Shown: positions 8,405 through 17,536, counted from the stretch's first letter. The stretch is 64,000 nt of DNA from Roseivivax halotolerans (GCF_900115815.1 NZ_FOXV01000008.1:62001-126000); one strand, 5' to 3'. Notes: generated by a model from the sequence alone, not told the origin. A program made the numbers and translations.

Positions 8405-9649
8405 TTATGACCGCGAAGCCTCGTCAATCACCGGGATTTCGAAGCGAAACGTCGTCGTTCCGTTCCCGCTCATCACCGACAGGCTGCCATTATGCGCCCG
8501 CGCGATCGAGGATGCGATATGGAGGCCGAGACCGAGCCCCGTGCTTCCGAGCTCGGAGCCGCGACGGAAAGGTTGGAACAGGACGTCCTGAACGCTTGGC
8601 GGGATCGCGTCGCCCTCGTTGACGACATCGATGGCGAGTCCCGATTGCCGATACTCGGCAGCGATCTTCACAGGTGCATCGGTCCGGCCATAGCTGATCG
8701 CGTTCGATACGAGATTGGAGATGGCTTGCGCGACGCGGGCCGGATCGCAGCTGACCGGGCGCGACAGGTCGAGATCGACGATGATCTCTTTCTCCGGGGC
8801 CGCAGCGCGCACTTCGGCGACGACATGCTCCACGGCATCTTGCAGCGCCGCGTCGGGTGTCGCCACGACGGTGATACCGCCCCCGAGACGAGACTTTGCA
8901 TGGAGCATCAGGTTGTCGATCATCTCGTTCATCCGGTAGAGCGAGGCGCGCATCAGAACGAGGTAGTCGCGGCCGCGCTCTGTCAGTGGCTCCTTTGCCA
9001 CCTGCCGAAGTCCGGACAGCAGGGCCGCAATGGGGTTACGCAGATCGTGACCGAGGATCGCCACGAACTCTTCCTGTGCCTGCTGCATGCGGCGTTCGTG
9101 TTCGACCAGCATCTCTTGCGCCTCGAGCCGTTCCTCGGTCTCGAGACTCCGCCCGATCAGGTCTGCGAACATCTGGAGCATCGCGACCGAACGGGGATTG
9201 TCGACGTCCTTCGGGTCGGTATCGATCGCACAGAGCGTCCCGAAAAAGCTGCCGTCGCTGCGGAAGATCGGAGCCGATGCGTAGCTGACGATGCCGAAGG
9301 CCGCGGCGATCGGATGCCCTTTGTAGACTGCATCGGTCGTGGCGTTGCCGAAGACGACCATCTCGGAGGTGTCGCGGACCGTCTGGCAGAAGGTCGATTC
9401 GATGGGGATTTCGTCTCCGGCTGCGATACCGAACTTGACCTCGTCGACGGTCCGGCAGGCCACCCACCTGTCGGCGGTCACGCGTGCAACCCCGGCGAAC
9501 CGCATATTCGTGGCCAGCATCACCGTATCGAGGATCGTTCCGATCATATTGCTGCTTGCAAGCAACTCGATATCGGCTTGGAAGTCGTGCGCCCCCGCGA
9601 GAAATGTCGCGTGGTCCTGCATCTTGGTCGTCGAGGTCTGCGCGCTCAT
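8405..9649 (-). CDS. GAF-domain sensor histidine kinase
   Basis: This is a cytoplasmic sensor kinase of about 414 residues without membrane helices. A GAF domain covers about residues 25-180, with the common bacterial signature around ESTFCQTVRDT. A HisKA dimerisation helix follows with phospho-acceptor His in ILGHDLRNP (about residue 218), then an HATPase_c domain with NLVSNAISYG (N-box) and GSTGLGLGLHIA (G-box). No response regulator is adjacent, so this is an orphan kinase. The signal is not evident. The ATG at 9649 is preferred over a TTG one codon earlier. Confidence 0.88.
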   Translation of the reverse strand: MSAQTSTTKMQDHATFLAGAHDFQADIELLASSNMIGTILDTVMLATNMRFAGVARVTADRWVACRTVDEVKFGIAAGDEIPIESTFCQTVRDTSEMVVFGNATTDAVYKGHPIAAAFGIVSYASAPIFRSDGSFFGTLCAIDTDPKDVDNPRSVAMLQMFADLIGRSLETEERLEAQEMLVEHERRMQQAQEEFVAILGHDLRNPIAALLSGLRQVAKEPLTERGRDYLVLMRASLYRMNEMIDNLMLHAKSRLGGGITVVATPDAALQDAVEHVVAEVRAAAPEKEIIVDLDLSRPVSCDPARVAQAISNLVSNAISYGRTDAPVKIAAEYRQSGLAIDVVNEGDAIPPSVQDVLFQPFRRGSELGSTGLGLGLHIASSIARAHNGSLSVMSGNGTTTFRFEIPVIDEASRS

Positions 9650-9877
9650 CAACTACGCCTACAAAAACTCAAAAAAGACAGCCGTGCGTCGGGCGGAAAG
9701 ACACGAACGCGTTATACACGAAAACGCGCGTGGAACAGAGAGCCTTTAATGTCTGATCACGCGTCGAATGGAAAGGTGCCAATCTGCGTAAGGGATGAAG
9801 CCTGGCTCGTGGCTAGGCGGCGTTTCGGCGCGGTTCTGCTGCCATTCCTCCAAAGTGTCGGGGCGCTTGGACCTGGC

Positions 9878-10690
9878 TCAAATGATGGCTCGCCGCACCT
9901 TGGCGGAGACCCATTCGCTGACGACGACCGTGCCGAGGATCAACAAGAGGATCACCGTGACCTGCGGCCAGGCGAGGACGTTGAGCGAGGCTTGCAGCTT
10001 CAGCCCGATACCGCCCGCTCCGACGAGACCGAGGATCGTGCTTTCGCGGATGTTGATGTCCCATCGGAAGACGGAGATCCCCCAGAAGGCCGGCATGATC
10101 TGCGGCACGATCCCGTAGCTCAGCACCTGCGTGGCACTGGCGCCGGTGGCTTCGACGGCTTCGATCTGTCGCGCATCGGTCTCTTCGATCGCCTCGTAGA
10201 GCAGCTTGCCCACGAAACCGATGGAGCGGAGCGCGATGGCGACGATCCCCGCCAGGATCCCAGGTCCGATGATCGCGACGAGCAAGAGCGCCCAGATCAG
10301 CGAGTTGATGGAGCGCGAGGCCACGATGATGAAAAGCGCGATGGGCCGTAGGATCCGGGCCGAGGGCGTCGTGTTGCGAGCCGCAAGGAAGGCCACCGGC
10401 ACGGCCATGATGACGCCGGCAATGGTGCCGAGCGTCGCGATGTTGAGCGTGTCCCAAAGCGGAACCAGCAATTCTGGCAGGTAGGACAGACGCGGCGGCA
10501 TCATGCGGCTGCCGATATCGGCGGCCTGCCGCGGCGCGTCCCAGACGAACGCCCAGATCGTGTTCGCGGTCATGAGCTGCCAGCACCAGACGAAAAGCGC
10601 GACAAGCGCGGCCCAGCCAGCCCAGAGAAACAGTCGTGCCTTCGGCGTGCGATGGGCCCATGTTTGACTGTAATGCGTGATCTCGGTCAT
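9878..10690 (-). CDS. phnE: Phosphonate ABC transporter permease PhnE (second copy)
   Basis: This is a 270-residue inner-membrane permease with about six helices and the permease EAA-like loop (EAVEATGASATQVLSYGIVPQI). It is the last gene of the phnD-phnC-phnE-phnE operon and overlaps the first phnE by 4 bases. Two PhnE paralogues in tandem form a heterodimeric channel in many alphaproteobacterial Phn systems. The long N-terminal region before the first transmembrane pair and the IRESTILGLVGAGGIG motif are PhnE-like. Confidence 0.92.
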   Translation of the reverse strand: MTEITHYSQTWAHRTPKARLFLWAGWAALVALFVWCWQLMTANTIWAFVWDAPRQAADIGSRMMPPRLSYLPELLVPLWDTLNIATLGTIAGVIMAVPVAFLAARNTTPSARILRPIALFIIVASRSINSLIWALLLVAIIGPGILAGIVAIALRSIGFVGKLLYEAIEETDARQIEAVEATGASATQVLSYGIVPQIMPAFWGISVFRWDINIRESTILGLVGAGGIGLKLQASLNVLAWPQVTVILLLILGTVVVSEWVSAKVRRAII

Positions 10691-11493
10691 TGCAGGAACT
10701 TCCGCAGGTAGCTGGAGCCGTATTCGGCCACCATCACGATGCCGATGATGATCAGGAGGATCGCGCCGGCGCTATCATATTCATAGCGGTCGATGGCGGT
10801 GTTGAGCGTCGCGCCGATCCCGCCTGCGCCGACGATCCCGATCACCGCGCTCTCGCGGAAGTTGATGTCGAGCCTGTAGAGCGAAAGGCCGATGAGGCGC
10901 GGCATGACCTGAGGCTGCACCGCGTAATTGACGAGCTGCCACCAGGACGCACCGGTCGCTCGGACGGCCTCTGCCTGTGCCTCGTCGATCTCCTCTATGT
11001 CGTCGGCCAGGAGTTTGGCGAGGAAGCCGATGGTGGCGAAGCTGAGGGTCAGGAAGCCCGCGAATGGCCCGAAACCGAACATCGCCACGAGGAAGATCGC
11101 GATGATGATCTCTTGCAACGCGCGGCTGACCGCGATGATCGACCGGCAGATATAGTAAATCCAGGCGGGCGCGAGGTTGCTCGCCGCGCCGATGCCGATG
11201 GGCACCGAGATCAGCACGCCGACCACCGTCGAGGTCAGCGTCATGGTCAGGCTCTCGATGAGGCCGCGATAGATATCGCCCCAACGGCTCGTGAAATCAG
11301 GCTGCAGGAAGCCCATGACAAAGCGCTGCCCGCGTTCGAGCCCGATGGACACCCGTTCCCAATCGACCTCGATCGAGCCCACGGCGAGGACGAGGTAGAC
11401 GAGGATGCCGATCTGCAGCGCAAGGCGCCAGCGCCGGTTCGTGACGATCTGGGGCGGTCGTCGCCAGGTGGTGGGGTAGCTCTGATCGCTCAT
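10687..11493 (-). CDS. phnE: Phosphonate ABC transporter permease PhnE (first copy)
   Basis: This 268-residue permease is paralogous to the following gene, with the shared segments [21 protein letters not shown] and [18 protein letters not shown]. It forms the membrane channel of the Phn importer together with its partner. It overlaps phnC by 4 bases upstream and the second phnE by 4 bases downstream, so all are made from one mRNA. Confidence 0.92.
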   Translation of the reverse strand: MSDQSYPTTWRRPPQIVTNRRWRLALQIGILVYLVLAVGSIEVDWERVSIGLERGQRFVMGFLQPDFTSRWGDIYRGLIESLTMTLTSTVVGVLISVPIGIGAASNLAPAWIYYICRSIIAVSRALQEIIIAIFLVAMFGFGPFAGFLTLSFATIGFLAKLLADDIEEIDEAQAEAVRATGASWWQLVNYAVQPQVMPRLIGLSLYRLDINFRESAVIGIVGAGGIGATLNTAIDRYEYDSAGAILLIIIGIVMVAEYGSSYLRKFLQ

Positions 11494-12311
11494 TTGGCCA
11501 GCGCCGCCATCCGGTCGCGAGCATCAGCCTCGGCGGCCGATTGTTCCTCGTCGCCCTTGCGCATCGCGTTCCAGTCTTCCTCGCCGTAGATCGTCGTCAG
11601 AACTGTCTCGGAGAGCTCCGAGGGCGGTCCGTCGAAGACCACTCGGCCCGCGCGCAGGCCGACGATGCGCTCCATGAATTGCTGCGCGAGCGGCACATCG
11701 TGGATATTGACGATGGCGGGCAGGTTCCGCTCGGCGCAGATCTCGGTCAGCAGGCGCATGATCTGGCGCGAGGTCTTCGGATCGAGGCTCGCCGTCGGTT
11801 CGTCGACCAAGAGAAGCTCGGGCTCCTGCGCGAGTGCGCGGGCGATGCCGACCCTTTGCCGCTGACCGCCCGAAAGTGCGTCGGCGCGTTTGTCCGCCTG
11901 ATGCATGAGACCCACGCGGTCGAGCAGGCGAAACGCCTCCTGCACGTCGCGCGGCGGATAGCGGCGCAGGAAGCTGCGCCAGAACGAGACATAGCCGAGC
12001 CGTCCCGACAGCACGTTCTCCATCACCGTCAGCCGCTCGACGAGCGCGTATTCCTGGAAGATCATGCCGATGCGGCGGCGCTGGCGGCGCAGCTCGGCCT
12101 TGCCGAGGCGAGCAAGGTCTACATCGCCCAAAAGGACTTTGCCGCCCGTGGGTTCCACCAGCCGGTTGATGCAGCGGATGAGCGTCGATTTGCCGGCGCC
12201 GGACGGGCCGATGAGGCCCACGATCTGACCTTTGGGGATTTCCAGCGTGACATCGCTCAGCGCGGCGTCGCCGGTCTTGTAGGTCTTGGACAGACCTTCG
12301 AGCTTCAGCAT
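11490..12311 (-). CDS. phnC: Phosphonate ABC transporter ATP-binding protein PhnC
   Basis: This is a 273-residue ABC ATPase that powers phosphonate/phosphate-ester import. It has Walker [10 protein letters not shown], a Q-loop ([18 protein letters not shown]) characteristic of PhnC, the signature [15 protein letters not shown], Walker [14 protein letters not shown] and an H-loop (VNIHDV). The start at 12311 ([11 protein letters not shown]) fits homologues; an upstream in-frame extension is less likely. It lies 70 bases downstream of phnD. Confidence 0.95.
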   Translation of the reverse strand: MLKLEGLSKTYKTGDAALSDVTLEIPKGQIVGLIGPSGAGKSTLIRCINRLVEPTGGKVLLGDVDLARLGKAELRRQRRRIGMIFQEYALVERLTVMENVLSGRLGYVSFWRSFLRRYPPRDVQEAFRLLDRVGLMHQADKRADALSGGQRQRVGIARALAQEPELLLVDEPTASLDPKTSRQIMRLLTEICAERNLPAIVNIHDVPLAQQFMERIVGLRAGRVVFDGPPSELSETVLTTIYGEEDWNAMRKGDEEQSAAEADARDRMAALAK

Positions 12312-12381
12312 GAATTGACCTCGGTCGTGAAACGAATGCGGGCGGCGCGTGGCCACCCGCATCCATTGTTTGTAGTCGGGA

Positions 12382-13332
12382 TCAGTTGCACTCGTACGAG
12401 ACGCCGTTGGCCTCGTCGATCTGGCGGATCACGGCCCAGTCTTCCTGGAACGAGATCTCGATGAACTGGTCCTCACCGTTGCGGCCGAATTCCTCGGCGA
12501 GCGCGGTGCCTTCCCAATCGTAGCTGAAGAAGGCCTCGCGGATCGACTCCTGCAGCTCGGGCGTCAGGTTGTAGACCGTGCCGTAGCCCGTCGTCGGGAA
12601 GGTCTGCGACTGGTAGACCACCTCGAGCTGGTCCTCGGTCACCACTTCGCGATCAAGCATGCGGCCCTTGACCGAGTTGGCGATCGACGCGGCGATGTAG
12701 TCCTGGTTCGCGACACCGAGGATCGAGCTGTCATGCGCGCCCGAGAAGGTCGCCTCGAAATCCTCTCCCGCGACCATGTCGAACTCGGACATCAGGATCG
12801 CCGAAGGCGCCTTGAAGCCGGAGTTGGAGGTCTCGGAGGTGAAGGCGATGGTCTGACCGCGCAGATCCTCGACTTCCGAGATGCCGGAGCCCGGATAGGT
12901 GATGATTTCCATCTCGTAGCCGAAGGAGCCATCCTCGGCCGCCATCATCGCGAAGGGTCTGAAGCCCGCGCAAGCCACGGCCAGCGGGTTCGAGCCGGTG
13001 TTGAAACCCGCGACGTGAAGACGACCCGCGCGCATTGCCTCGATCTGTGCGGCGTTAGATTGCACCGGGAAGAACTGAACCTCCTTGCCGGTCACTTCGG
13101 ACATGTGATCGAGAAAGCCCTGCCAGACCTCGGCATAGACGGCCGGGTCCTCGACGGGGGTGTAAGCGAAGATCAGCGTATCGGGATCGATCAGCTCGGA
13201 TTCGTCGGTCGGGATATCCGCGATCAGGTCGCCGTCATTGTCGACATAGCGATCGCTGAGCGTGAATTCCGCGGAAGCCTGCGTGCCAGCGACGGCAGCC
13301 GCGGCTGCGGTGAGTGTGATGAGCGTCTTCAT
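12382..13332 (-). CDS. phnD: Phosphonate ABC transporter periplasmic binding protein PhnD
   Basis: This 316-residue exported solute-binding protein starts with a signal peptide ([21 protein letters not shown]). It matches the PhnD family: an early [16 protein letters not shown] segment, the sugar-phosphate-like [18 protein letters not shown] region, and [19 protein letters not shown], which contacts the phosphonate group in family members. AGGGA lies 7 bases before the ATG. It is the first gene of phnDCEE and has a Pho box upstream. No C-P lyase (phnG-M) or other phosphonatase gene is in the window, so the imported compound is uncertain. Confidence 0.93.
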   Translation of the reverse strand: MKTLITLTAAAAAVAGTQASAEFTLSDRYVDNDGDLIADIPTDESELIDPDTLIFAYTPVEDPAVYAEVWQGFLDHMSEVTGKEVQFFPVQSNAAQIEAMRAGRLHVAGFNTGSNPLAVACAGFRPFAMMAAEDGSFGYEMEIITYPGSGISEVEDLRGQTIAFTSETSNSGFKAPSAILMSEFDMVAGEDFEATFSGAHDSSILGVANQDYIAASIANSVKGRMLDREVVTEDQLEVVYQSQTFPTTGYGTVYNLTPELQESIREAFFSYDWEGTALAEEFGRNGEDQFIEISFQEDWAVIRQIDEANGVSYECN

Positions 13333-13390
13333 GTCATTCCCTGTTTTCTTGGCAGATGCGAGGCGGGTATGCGTCCCCTGATTCATCATC

Positions 13391-13419
13391 ATGACGCTTT
13401 TGTAACGGTTTGACGACAA
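13391..13419 (-). promoter_or_regulatory. Pho box upstream of phnDCEE
   Basis: On the minus strand three related heptamers recur at 11-base spacing: TGTCGTC, CGTTACA and CGTCATG, separated by A-rich 4-mers. This is the layout of PhoB sites (CTGTCAT-N4 repeats). It lies 59 bases before the phnD start, so the transporter is probably induced by phosphate starvation through PhoB. Confidence 0.6.
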
Positions 13420-13478
13420 CTGAAGTGCGTCCCGGCGGACGATGATGGGGCACGAGCCCGCGCGCTCGGCCTGCATCG

Positions 13479-13506
13479 AAAAATCCAGTGCTTTTCCGAA
13501 AGCTGG
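13479..13506 (-). terminator. Possible terminator after tonB
   Basis: Reading the minus strand just past the tonB stop, an imperfect stem (CCAGCTT with AAGCACTGG, two bases bulged) is followed by a run of five T. It would separate the TonB operon from phnDCEE on the same strand. The bulge makes this uncertain. Confidence 0.4.
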
Positions 13507-13509
13507 GTT

Positions 13510-14553
13510 TCAGCGGAACTCGATCACGATCGAAAACTGGCGCTGCGCGCCCGGTGGCGGCGGCGGGAAGGGCGCGGCGCGGCGGATGATCTGAGCCGCG
13601 GCATTGTCGAGCGAGCCGGACCCCGAGCTTGCCGCGATGCCAAGCCCGGCAAGGCCGCCCGAAGCCGCCACGGTAAAGCTGACGCGCGTGCTTCCGCGCC
13701 GGTTCATCCGGGGCCGGCCGACGCGATTGATGCGCGCCATCACCTGGCCAGGATAGTTGCTCGCCGAGGCATTCCCCGATTGCTGCGCCGTGCCTTGGCG
13801 CGTGCCCTGCTGCCGGGCCTCTGCCTCGTTTTGACCGGCCGCGGCACCCTGACGGCTGTTCTGCGCGGCATTGCCTTGCGGGGGCTGGCGGTCCGGCGCT
13901 GGCTGCCGTTCCGCGCGTTGCGGTTCAGGCTCAGGCTCTGGCGGCTTGTGTTCCTCTTCGAATTCGGCGCTGCGCGGGGCAGGGCGGCGGGAGCGGATCG
14001 GGGCGGCGCTGTCAGGCTCGCCTGCCTGAAGCGTTTCGGTGACCTGCTCCGGCGCCTCGGGCGGGGCTGCGGCGTCCGGCGCGACGGGCGATACCGCTTC
14101 GGCATCGGGTTCGGCAGCGTCGAGCGGTTCGGGGTCCGCGCGTTCTGCGCGGTCCCGTGGCAGAGCTACGGAGCCGTCCGGACGTTCGGGCAGCATCGCG
14201 GCCAATGCTTCCGGCGCGTCCGGGGGCGGTGCCGGTTCAGCGTGCTGGGGTTGTGTGGCTTCGGGCTGCTCGGCGGGGTCCGCCTCGACTTGCTCCGCCC
14301 GCTCAGGAGCGCTCGCGCCTGGGGTCGCGGGCGGTTGTGCGGGCGCGGCGCTGTCCTCTGCCTCCTCGGCTTCCATGACGCCCTGAGACATATCGGCGAA
14401 GCTGCCGGTGCGGGCCGTCTGCGACCCTTGGGCGCTCTCGATCTCGGCTCGCTCGTCGGTATGAAGCGCCAAGGCGAGACCGGCATGGATTGCGCCCGCC
14501 GCAATCAGCGCGGCCAGTTTCGCGGTCTTCGAGGAGAGAACCTTGCTCGTCAT
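13510..14553 (-). CDS. tonB: TonB energy-transducing protein
   Basis: This is a 347-residue TonB. An N-terminal membrane anchor (about 10-30) is followed by a very long periplasmic linker rich in Pro, Ala and Glu (about 35-265, with PEPEPEPQ runs). The C-terminal TonB domain (about 268-347) includes YPGQVMARINRVGRP and ends in a hydrophobic beta strand. It transmits the proton-motive force from ExbBD to TonB-dependent outer-membrane receptors. It is the last gene of the exbB-exbD-exbD-tonB operon (4-base overlap with exbD) and serves the siderophore and heme receptors encoded nearby. Confidence 0.9.
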   Translation of the reverse strand: MTSKVLSSKTAKLAALIAAGAIHAGLALALHTDERAEIESAQGSQTARTGSFADMSQGVMEAEEAEDSAAPAQPPATPGASAPERAEQVEADPAEQPEATQPQHAEPAPPPDAPEALAAMLPERPDGSVALPRDRAERADPEPLDAAEPDAEAVSPVAPDAAAPPEAPEQVTETLQAGEPDSAAPIRSRRPAPRSAEFEEEHKPPEPEPEPQRAERQPAPDRQPPQGNAAQNSRQGAAAGQNEAEARQQGTRQGTAQQSGNASASNYPGQVMARINRVGRPRMNRRGSTRVSFTVAASGGLAGLGIAASSGSGSLDNAAAQIIRRAAPFPPPPPGAQRQFSIVIEFR

Positions 14554-14951
14554 TCGAGCCCCCGTTCAGTCACGACCAGCACCCGCGCCGCGCCGGCGGA
14601 GCGCAATTCGCCCGCGATACGCACCAGTGCCGAGGCGTCGAGGTTGCGGTCCGGCACGATCCGGATCGTCGGGCCATCCTCTCCGGGGCGCGTCTCTGCC
14701 TCCGACAGCTCGAGATACGCGCCCGCCGAAACCACGTCGCGCCCGCGATAGCTCAGTCGTCCGTCGGCATGGACCACCAGCGCGTCGGGTGGCGCGCGCC
14801 CTTCGAGATCCTGCGTTTCGACCAGCGTCACGTCGCCGTCGAGCGGCGCCGCGAGTGTTCCGGCCACCATGAAAAAGACGAGCATCAGGAACACGATGTT
14901 GATGAGCGCGATGGTCGGCTCGCGGGCCGCGCGCTTGGGCCTCGTTCTCAT
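14550..14951 (-). CDS. exbD: ExbD-family protein (second copy)
   Basis: This is a 133-residue ExbD/TolR protein. It has a short cytoplasmic N-terminus, one membrane helix (about 20-42; INIVFLMLVFFMVAGTL) and a periplasmic domain. The helix lies just after REPTIALIN; the functional Asp normally found in this helix reads Asn (ALINIVF) here, unlike the upstream paralogue, which keeps SLIDVIF. That substitution suggests the two ExbD copies are not equivalent. It overlaps both neighbours by 4 bases. Confidence 0.88.
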   Translation of the reverse strand: MRTRPKRAAREPTIALINIVFLMLVFFMVAGTLAAPLDGDVTLVETQDLEGRAPPDALVVHADGRLSYRGRDVVSAGAYLELSEAETRPGEDGPTIRIVPDRNLDASALVRIAGELRSAGAARVLVVTERGLE

Positions 14952-15328
14952 GACCCCTCCATCACCGTCGGTGTGATGTTCGCCACGCCGCGGATCGCCA
15001 CCAGCAGGTCGGTCAGACGCTGGGCTGTCACATCGTCGCGCAACGCCACGAGCAGAACGCGGGCCGTCTCCTCCGTCTCGGCGGTGAGTGCGTCGCTCAA
15101 GGTCTGGAGGGCGAGCACCTCGCCATTGAGACGGATATCCTCGGCTCCGAGTTGCAGAAAGAGCGGCGGGCTGTCGCTCGGCGCATCGGCGGCCTGCGCC
15201 GCTGCGGTCAGCTCGACCTCGGAGAATTTCGAGAAGGTCGAGGTCAGCATGAAAAACAGCAGCAAAAGGAAGATGACATCGATGAGCGACGTCATCGACA
15301 GCCGCCGCCTTGCCTTTGTCTTACGCAT
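14948..15328 (-). CDS. exbD: ExbD-family protein (first copy)
   Basis: This 126-residue ExbD/TolR protein has the proton-path Asp in the membrane helix (TSLIDVIFLLLLFFML), followed by the periplasmic domain. With ExbB it forms the proton-driven motor of the TonB system. The start at 15328 (MRKTKARRRL) overlaps the exbB stop by 8 bases, which fits tight coupling. A longer frame upstream would lie inside exbB and is not used. Confidence 0.92.
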   Translation of the reverse strand: MRKTKARRRLSMTSLIDVIFLLLLFFMLTSTFSKFSEVELTAAAQAADAPSDSPPLFLQLGAEDIRLNGEVLALQTLSDALTAETEETARVLLVALRDDVTAQRLTDLLVAIRGVANITPTVMEGS

Positions 15329-15974
15329 GAGACGGGGCGAGCTCCGGCTCGGATGCGGACCGTCCAGATCCCCGCGGCGCAAGAACGGTGTAGAGCGCAC
15401 GGCTCGCGGTCACGCGCTCGTCGTCCATGCGCGCCTCGAACCAGCTTAGCGCCAACGCTGTCGGCATGGCGACGACGAGCCCGACGGCGGTGGTCAGAAG
15501 CGCCACCCAGATCCCGCCCGCGAGGATAGAGGGATCGACCTGTGCGCCGGCGTCCTGGAGTGCCTGGAATGCTTCGATCATGCCGAGCACGGTCCCGAAA
15601 AGGCCAAGAAGCGGGGCCAGCTGCGCGACGGAATCAAGGAACCGGAAGCCGCGCTCGAGGCGGGCGAAGCGGGTCTCGGCCTCGGCTTCCAGACGCTGGG
15701 CGGCGCCGGGCCCTGCGGAGAGCGCCATGTCGACGACTGGCGCAAGGTAGCTCGTCGACCGGTCCAGGGCGGCCCGCGCGCCTGCGCGGTCGCCGCGATC
15801 CCAAGAAGCGATGGCCTCCGACAATGCCTTGTGCCGTCCAACCCCCGCGCTGTTGAACTGCCAGAGCTTGTAGAGAACGACCGCCAGGGTCACCACGGAC
15901 ACCGCGATCAGGAGGAGCACGACCGGACCGCCAAGATCGGCGATGCGGCGGATGGCTTCGGCGATATTGGTCAT
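15321..15974 (-). CDS. exbB: ExbB/MotA/TolQ-type proton channel
   Basis: This is a 217-residue ExbB-like protein with three membrane helices (about 15-37, 108-130 and 150-172) and the conserved LAPLLGLFGTVLGMIEAF region of the MotA/TolQ/ExbB proton-channel domain. With ExbD it energises TonB. It starts at 15974, overlapping the stop of the small exported protein by 4 bases. Linkage to exbD-exbD-tonB and to iron genes favours ExbB over TolQ. Confidence 0.93.
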   Translation of the reverse strand: MTNIAEAIRRIADLGGPVVLLLIAVSVVTLAVVLYKLWQFNSAGVGRHKALSEAIASWDRGDRAGARAALDRSTSYLAPVVDMALSAGPGAAQRLEAEAETRFARLERGFRFLDSVAQLAPLLGLFGTVLGMIEAFQALQDAGAQVDPSILAGGIWVALLTTAVGLVVAMPTALALSWFEARMDDERVTASRALYTVLAPRGSGRSASEPELAPSHA

Positions 15975-16399
15975 CCGATCACCTCGATCCCTGCGCGGGT
16001 CTCGAGACGCAGATCGCTCTCGCAAGCGGCGGGCCCCAGGGCTTCGGCCTCACAGGTCTCCGCGCCGTTGAAAAGCACCCGGCCGAGACCGTCGCAGGCG
16101 GTGCCCGAAATCACGAACTGCCGCACGCGCGGTCGTCCTGCGGGCAGCGTTCCGAAATCGAAAAGCGTGAGCCGGTCGACCTGACCTTCGGCATCGAAGA
16201 GCACGGTCTCGTAGACCGCCTGCGCGATATCGCTGCCATGTCCGTTGAGAACGACGAAGGACATCCTGCAACTCTCGCCGTCCGTCTCCGCTGCGTTGAG
16301 CTCGATCGACACGCGAGGTCCGAGCTCTTCTTGCGCGACAGCTGGCAGGGCAAGGAGAGAAGCGCAAAGCGCTGATACAAGTGACGTGGGTTTGCTCAT
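15971..16399 (-). CDS. Small exported protein leading the TonB operon (unknown function)
   Basis: This is a 142-residue protein with a signal peptide (MSKPTSLVSALCASLLALPAVAQ) and a mature part of about 119 residues. The mature part has four Cys (in ESCRMSF, GTACDGL, ETCEAE and AACESDL) that could form two disulfide bonds. No known domain is recognised. It is the first gene of the exbB-exbD-exbD-tonB operon (ATGA overlap with exbB), so a periplasmic accessory role in TonB-dependent uptake is inferred. The start at 16399 gives a clean signal peptide; an upstream frame start at 16438 does not. Confidence 0.8.
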   Translation of the reverse strand: MSKPTSLVSALCASLLALPAVAQEELGPRVSIELNAAETDGESCRMSFVVLNGHGSDIAQAVYETVLFDAEGQVDRLTLFDFGTLPAGRPRVRQFVISGTACDGLGRVLFNGAETCEAEALGPAACESDLRLETRAGIEVIG

Positions 16400-16515
16400 G
16401 TCCGGTCCCCATGGATTCGTGGCGAGGGTTACAGACATGCGTGGCTATCGAGCGTTGGCTGGCGCATGCGGATTGCTGCGGACTCCGATCATGTTTCCGC
16501 GTCGAGTGCAATAGT

Positions 16516-16530
16516 TGATAAAAACTATCG
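16516..16530 (+). promoter_or_regulatory. Iron-box-like site (TGA-N9-TCG)
   Basis: TGATAAAAACTATCG sits in the divergent spacer between the TonB operon and the AraC gene. It lies within a perfect inverted repeat ATAGTT-N6-AACTAT (16511-16528). Together with GGAA immediately following, it matches 15 of 18 bases of the minus-strand site at 17534-17551. It resembles RirA-type iron boxes (TGA-N9-TCA) but ends in TCG. Confidence 0.5.
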
Positions 16531-16604
16531 GAAAGAGGGCGCAGGTCGATATGCGCCCGGTGTTTGCCGTTGAGTCCGGGCAGGATCTCTGAAAGAGGTA
16601 AGGC

Positions 16605-16619
16605 TGACTTAAATTATCA
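16605..16619 (+). promoter_or_regulatory. Iron-box-like site (TGA-N9-TCA)
   Basis: TGACTTAAATTATCA, flanked by C and G to give CTGA...TCAG, ends 15 bases before the AraC start codon. It fits the published RirA-type iron-box form TGA-N9-TCA, so the regulator gene itself may be iron-repressed. Confidence 0.5.
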
Positions 16620-16634
16620 GGAATTCTTCTTTCG

Positions 16635-17516
16635 ATGAGTTTCCGCCCCGCTGTGACATCGTTCCTGTCCGGGATCCGTCCCGCCGCGCCGCTTGTCTAT
16701 GCTGCGTGGGATGCGGGCGTTGCAGATCTGTGGCGGGTGGAGATCGGTCGTGACGGGCAGGGCTCTTACACGGCGCGCGATCCGCGCTTCGTCGTCGTTC
16801 TTGACAGGGGCGACAGCCCGTTGCGCCTGTCAGGGGCGGGGCTCGACGCCGCGATGCCAGTGCGCGTGGCCTATGTTCCAGCGGGGGTTGCCGTGCAGTC
16901 CCGCTTCGCACGGCCGGGCGCGCTCACCCATCTCGACCTGCATTTCAGCCGCGCGTGTCTCGAGCGCCGCCTCGGCGATGCCGGGCTCGATGCCGACGTG
17001 CTGACCTCGCGCGCACTCGCACTTCCAGAGGCCCCGGAGGTCGAGGCAATTGCCGGGCTGATCGCGGAAGAAGTAAAGGGCGGCGACGCCTCGACACTGG
17101 TCTGTGATGCGCTGGCGACTGCGCTCGCCGGAAAGGTGTTCGCCGAGGCCGCGCCCCTGCTCGGCTCCGCAAGGCGGGGAGGGCTGACAGCCCGGCAACT
17201 CGCGGTCGTCGATCGGCTCATGCAGGACAACATGCACCGCCGGTTGATGGTCGCCGAGATGGCCGACGCGATCGGCCTGTCTGAAAGCCGGTTCGCTCAT
17301 GCCTATCGCGAAAGCCGGGGCCAGACCCCTCATCGGGCCTTGCAGAAACTGCGCGTGCATCATGCGGAACAACTGCTCGAGGATCCCGCGCGCAGCATTG
17401 CCGATATCGCGATCGAGACCGGGTTCTCAGACCAGGCGCACCTGACGCGCGCCTTCTCCGCGATGACGGGCCGCACGCCCGGTGCGTGGCGCAGAGCGCG
17501 TCTGATCGGAAATTGA
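16635..17516 (+). CDS. AraC-family transcriptional regulator
   Basis: This 293-residue regulator has an N-terminal cupin-like sensing region (about 15-150) and two C-terminal helix-turn-helix motifs of the AraC/XylS type (about 190-288; MVAEMADAIGLSESRFAHAYR and IADIAIETGFSDQAHLTRAF). It stands between the divergent TonB operon and the siderophore receptor on its own strand. AraC regulators of siderophore systems (PchR, YbtA, AlcR) usually sense the ferric-siderophore and activate the receptor, which is the likely role here. Confidence 0.88.
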   Translation: MSFRPAVTSFLSGIRPAAPLVYAAWDAGVADLWRVEIGRDGQGSYTARDPRFVVVLDRGDSPLRLSGAGLDAAMPVRVAYVPAGVAVQSRFARPGALTHLDLHFSRACLERRLGDAGLDADVLTSRALALPEAPEVEAIAGLIAEEVKGGDASTLVCDALATALAGKVFAEAAPLLGSARRGGLTARQLAVVDRLMQDNMHRRLMVAEMADAIGLSESRFAHAYRESRGQTPHRALQKLRVHHAEQLLEDPARSIADIAIETGFSDQAHLTRAFSAMTGRTPGAWRRARLIGN

Positions 17517-17536
17517 CAGCAGGATTCCACAATTTC

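Noticed and set aside
8492-10351. A 619-codon plus-strand open frame across the GAF kinase and phnE
   Set aside because: It runs antisense to two genes with clear family motifs, has an unlikely Arg/His/Asp-rich composition and no domain.
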